Shown here piece after piece: positions 60,626-64,000 of a stretch of DNA of 64,000 bases. The translations under genes were made by a program, and so were the position numbers. The DNA comes from Flavobacterium turcicum (lineage in GTDB: Bacteria > Bacteroidota > Bacteroidia > Flavobacteriales > Flavobacteriaceae). Location of the stretch: the NCBI RefSeq assembly GCF_011365745.1, contig NZ_JAAOBY010000001.1:124001-188000 (forward strand), given 5' to 3'. Position 1 is the stretch's first letter, and every line of letters starts with the position of its first letter. The notes below the pieces were generated by a model. The model did no database searches. It was not told the DNA's origin and was given only the letters and a program-made list of their open reading frames with translations.

Positions 60626-63600
60626 TTTTTATTAAAATATTCTTGAACTTTTTGATTAAAATTCGAGCGCAAAGGTAGCGATTGTCTATTTAATATTTCA
60701 ATACTATTTAAATAATCACTAAGAGCACTTGGAAGTGCATTAACCCGATTATTGAATTCTTTTCTAGACCCCTCAGCTTGTCTACTATTATCCTGACCTT
60801 GCTGCTGGAGAGCGGTTTTAAGTTTAAGTAATTCTTGTTTAATATTTAAAATCCTTTGTAAAGTTTCATTCTTAAAACCTTTGTTCAGAATTTGTTTTTC
60901 CAGCTGCTTCATTTGCTCAACAGCATTTTGTCCTAAACCACCAGCTCCATGCTTATTCAATTCATTTTGCAGCGATTCACGAAGTAGTTTCTGCTCTTGA
61001 TAAATTTGTAAAATCAACTCTGCATCACCTTCGCCCTCTTCTCCCCCACTTCCCTTCATTCCAGCTTTACCATCACTACCAGGTTTACCACTACCAGATT
61101 TATTACCTTCCTTGGATCCCTGTTTCATTTTTTCTCCTAAACCATCCTGTTTTTGAATAATATCTGGCAATTGCATACCACTACCATGACCAGGTTGCGG
61201 CTTTCCGTTACCCATTCCAGATAACTGCATTTGCATATTACTCAAAATTTCACTCAAAAAATCAGCGAGTTTGTTCGAGGCTGCTACCGCATATTGCTGA
61301 TGAGATATACCTTTAGGTAATTGGGTTTCCGTAAAACTACTAATTGCATTATCAACATTGTAACTTACATTCCCGATCTCCTTTGTTATGTTTCCCTCGA
61401 TCTTAGGATTTCGCAAAGACAAAGCAAATAAACTGTCGTCAACATGCTTAAATTGCTGCTTTAAATCTTGCTGAATCTTAATGTTTTTATTAAAAGAGGG
61501 AGCACCAGTTTTGTACCCCTTGAATTGCTCCATTAAATCTTCTTGCGATACGGAATAAGCCAATAGATTATCCAATACTTGTCTAAGCATTGCGACATCT
61601 TCTTGCATTTGATTTTTCTCACTTTGCTCTAATTGAACTTGCATCTTTTGAGCCATTTCCTTCATTTTCTTACTCGCACTCTTTTGGTTCGATTTGGCTT
61701 TCTCTTGTTTATTTTTGGTTAAATCATCATTAGCTTTATCCAAATCATCATCAATACTTTTTTCTTTAGCAGCATCATTAGGGATGTCTAATGGTGATTT
61801 TAATTGTTTATTTTCTTGACGTAATTCTTTCAACTCGTTTTGAATTTTATCAAAGTTACGATTAATGTCTTCTTGCTTTTTAGTAGTATTATTTTCTTTA
61901 GACTCTGAATTCTTATCCAAAGATTCAGATAACTTTTCAAGTTTATCAGCTACTTGTTCAGCCTTTTTCTCGACATAATAACGCTTGGTCAACTCCACTA
62001 ATTGTTCTAAATTCTTAATTTGATTTTTGCTATTTTGTTTGAATTTATCTAATTTCGAAAGCAATTCTTCACTCTGAATTTTATCATTTAATTTCTGCAG
62101 TTCATCTAATAATTTCTTATTCTTTTCACTTTCTTCTTCAGCTTTATCAAGCCTTTTTTGCAATTCTTCTTTTTTCAAATCTTTTTTATCAGATTTGAAT
62201 TGAGACAAATTGTCATTAAGTTTCTTAGTAAAATCCTTAACTATCTCGTCTTGTTTGGATTGCTGTTTAATAAAATCATCAACTTTTTGTTGATCTTTAA
62301 AATCGAAATTATCTTTCTCTTTGCCCGATTTTTGTAATTTATCAATAGCGTCAATCTGTTTGTCCTGTGCCTTAAGTGATTTTTGCAAACCTTGAATATT
62401 GTCGTTTTGTTCCTGTAGCACTGCCTGCTCTTTTTCAGTATCTGTTACTACACGACTAGAAAACACTGCCGATCTACTACTCTTAAAATTATGAATAACA
62501 TCATTATCAAAAACTTCAAAATAATAATCATAAACAACACCCTTCTGAACAGGTAGCTTAGCAGGAAAAGCAAACACAAATTGATCAATACTACCTTTCT
62601 TAAATGTTATTGTTCCACGTTTAACATTAGAAATATTATCTCTATCATAATACACTACTTGCAATTTAGATATGCCATAATCATCAGCAATTTGACCCAC
62701 AATGTACTTAGTATCTACCTTCAAACTATCAGGAACTACAGCAGCATTAATAGAAGGAAACTGATCCTTAACAACATTTAATCGATAATTTAATTTTTCG
62801 AAGTTCTGAACGGAACTATTGGAAGTAACTATTTGATATTCTGTATCTTGATTAATACTTTTAGTAAAACTAAATGAATTATCGATTTTATTAAACTTAA
62901 AAACCTGATTTCCATCATTAAAAACTACACTTTGCGTAGCTTGAGTAAGCATTACCCACCTGACACGCGTCCCTTCGGGCACAATAGCGTTACCAGTTCC
63001 TTTAACTGATTCTGAATTTCTATTAATGTATGCAGGAAAATCTAACCTCATTTCAAAATTTGCGATAGCAGGAACAGCTACAACAGAAACATGATAATCT
63101 TGTGATTCTATTCCATTCGCTTCTAAACTAAAATCAATATCGGATGCAGGTTTACTAAACTTATATTGGAATTTAGACCCTCCAACAACTTCCATGAAAT
63201 AACTTTCATCTCCTATTTTTACAACAACATTTTCAGGTACAACCTTACCGACCGTTTCCACGTTTAGAATAAAATCCTTCCCTTCTTGAATAATAAAATC
63301 TTTATTTTTAATATTAAAAGTAAAAGGCGCTGGCGGAGAGAATGAAGTATTAAATCGAACTACACGATTTAAACCTTGTGAAATAACCGCACTATTACCT
63401 GAGAAATAAATGAAACAAATACATATTACAGGAACAATTGCGACAGGATAATACTTTCTATTAGAACTAAAATTTATAGCTTTTACAAAAGGAATTGGCG
63501 CCAAATCATTTGCTTTTTGCTCGATAGAAGCCAACCACAATTCCGAATTATTACCAACTACATTATTCTCTGATAACTGTAAAAAATTAATCAACTTGTC

Positions 63601-63915
63601 ACTGACTTCAGGAAAATGATTACCAATAATTGAAGAAGCTTGCTGATAATTAATCCCTTTTTTAAGTTTAAAAAGTTTAAACATTGGAAAAGCGATAAAT
63701 CGAATTAACAAAAACAATTCGGTACCAACAAAAGCAATAAACAATAAAGTTCTACCTGCAGGTGGCAACCATAAAAGATACTCGATAAAAACAGTAACCA
63801 AAAAATACAACAATCCTAAACCTATAAAAAATATACTACCTCGAATCAATTCATTGGTATAATATTTTTTAATAAAAGATTCTAATTTACTGTAAATAAG
63901 CTTTTGAATTTCCAC
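60622..63915 (-). CDS. DUF4175 family large membrane protein
   Basis: About 1097 residues from the GTG at 63915 (start MEIQKLIYSKLESFIKKYYTNELIRGS). A TTG 23 codons upstream is in frame, but the residues it adds are unlike the usual start of the family. Two N-terminal helices (about 28-48 and 55-75) and a third near 155-175 form the membrane part, followed by several beta-sandwich-like segments (about 200-510). A very long Lys/Glu/Gln-rich coiled coil (about 515-860) and a Gly/Lys-rich tract near 950-990 complete it. The pattern fits DUF4175 of Bacteroidota. Function unknown. It is translationally coupled to ybeY. The 85 bases upstream are non-coding as far as visible. Confidence 0.8.
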   Translation of the reverse strand: MEIQKLIYSKLESFIKKYYTNELIRGSIFFIGLGLLYFLVTVFIEYLLWLPPAGRTLLFIAFVGTELFLLIRFIAFPMFKLFKLKKGINYQQASSIIGNHFPEVSDKLINFLQLSENNVVGNNSELWLASIEQKANDLAPIPFVKAINFSSNRKYYPVAIVPVICICFIYFSGNSAVISQGLNRVVRFNTSFSPPAPFTFNIKNKDFIIQEGKDFILNVETVGKVVPENVVVKIGDESYFMEVVGGSKFQYKFSKPASDIDFSLEANGIESQDYHVSVVAVPAIANFEMRLDFPAYINRNSESVKGTGNAIVPEGTRVRWVMLTQATQSVVFNDGNQVFKFNKIDNSFSFTKSINQDTEYQIVTSNSSVQNFEKLNYRLNVVKDQFPSINAAVVPDSLKVDTKYIVGQIADDYGISKLQVVYYDRDNISNVKRGTITFKKGSIDQFVFAFPAKLPVQKGVVYDYYFEVFDNDVIHNFKSSRSAVFSSRVVTDTEKEQAVLQEQNDNIQGLQKSLKAQDKQIDAIDKLQKSGKEKDNFDFKDQQKVDDFIKQQSKQDEIVKDFTKKLNDNLSQFKSDKKDLKKEELQKRLDKAEEESEKNKKLLDELQKLNDKIQSEELLSKLDKFKQNSKNQIKNLEQLVELTKRYYVEKKAEQVADKLEKLSESLDKNSESKENNTTKKQEDINRNFDKIQNELKELRQENKQLKSPLDIPNDAAKEKSIDDDLDKANDDLTKNKQEKAKSNQKSASKKMKEMAQKMQVQLEQSEKNQMQEDVAMLRQVLDNLLAYSVSQEDLMEQFKGYKTGAPSFNKNIKIQQDLKQQFKHVDDSLFALSLRNPKIEGNITKEIGNVSYNVDNAISSFTETQLPKGISHQQYAVAASNKLADFLSEILSNMQMQLSGMGNGKPQPGHGSGMQLPDIIQKQDGLGEKMKQGSKEGNKSGSGKPGSDGKAGMKGSGGEEGEGDAELILQIYQEQKLLRESLQNELNKHGAGGLGQNAVEQMKQLEKQILNKGFKNETLQRILNIKQELLKLKTALQQQGQDNSRQAEGSRKEFNNRVNALPSALSDYLNSIEILNRQSLPLRSNFNQKVQEYFNKK
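62611..62626. other. Degenerate parS-like sequence
   Basis: TGTTCCACGTTTAACA differs from the parS consensus at two central-right positions and lies inside the DUF4175 coding sequence, 2.4 kb from site 4. Binding would be weak at best. Confidence 0.25.
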
Positions 63916-64000
63916 TTGAATTAGATTTAAAATATAACCAATAAAAATAGTAATTATAACGCTAGAGTGTACAAAAAAATTCAAGAATCAATGGCACGCA

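Overview
The window is an AT-rich stretch of a flavobacterial chromosome (Bacteroidota, Flavobacteriaceae, most likely Flavobacterium or a close relative). The evidence is the gliding lipoprotein GldH, family-restricted proteins of the DUF4175, DUF4837 and DUF5777 types, PSP1/RicT next to gldH, many short lipoprotein signal peptides, and promoters of the Bacteroidota form TTG-N18-21-TAnnTTTG without Shine-Dalgarno sequences. Nearly all of it is ordinary core genome. No tRNA, rRNA, prophage or CRISPR array was seen.

Layout. 1-9.1 kb: the 3' end of a lycopene cyclase gene, a bacilliredoxin, the tRNA hydroxylase TrhO, the ricT-gldH-PBP1A operon and the two subunits of a 3-oxoacid CoA-transferase. 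9.1-15.6 kb: a small orphan gene, class I fumarase, a SpmA/SpmB-type membrane protein, a 3'-5' exonuclease, the DNA repair methyltransferase Ogt, a lipoprotein cytochrome c and a DinB-like protein. 15.5-30.3 kb: a heme biosynthesis locus. hemA-C-D-E-F-B run leftward. A REP-associated tyrosine transposase (RAYT) with its REP hairpins sits between hemF and hemB. An AraC-type regulator, hemH, a MATE exporter and a HemJ-like protoporphyrinogen oxidase run rightward. Between the two halves (22.7-26.3 kb) is an island of six envelope proteins in two divergent units: OB-fold protein, DUF5777 barrel, HMA-like membrane protein and truncated-hemoglobin-like lipoprotein leftward; cytochrome c lipoprotein and YceI protein rightward.

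30.3-45.7 kb: a NtrY-like kinase, a crotonase, an HD hydrolase, acyl-ACP desaturase with PlsC, rnpA, a C-terminal processing protease with a double-OmpA protein, ElaA, DUF4837 and a LysM lytic transglycosylase, pgk, the DNA polymerase III delta' subunit, a DoxX protein and a thioesterase. 45.8-53.5 kb: recA, a lipoprotein, an ECF sigma factor translationally coupled to a membrane-anchored putative barrel protein, a second PlsC, trpS, dprA and an HU/SPOR protein. 53.8-64 kb: a PIF1-type helicase, an OmpH-like lipoprotein, a methyltransferase, mnmG, ybeY and a large DUF4175 protein.

Main non-coding observations. Four ParB-binding parS sites (consensus TGTTnCACGTGAAACA) lie within about 2 kb around mnmG, one of them inside the ybeY coding sequence, so this end of the window is probably close to the replication origin. 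Four intergenic repeats, plus one rearranged copy, share conserved ends but have different central hairpins; I know of no assigned function. A RAYT/REP element lies inside the hem gene cluster, with one REP hairpin touching the hemF stop codon. The envelope heme/redox island inside the hem locus is the best candidate here for an undescribed functional system. All functional statements rest on reading motifs by eye; no database search was run.
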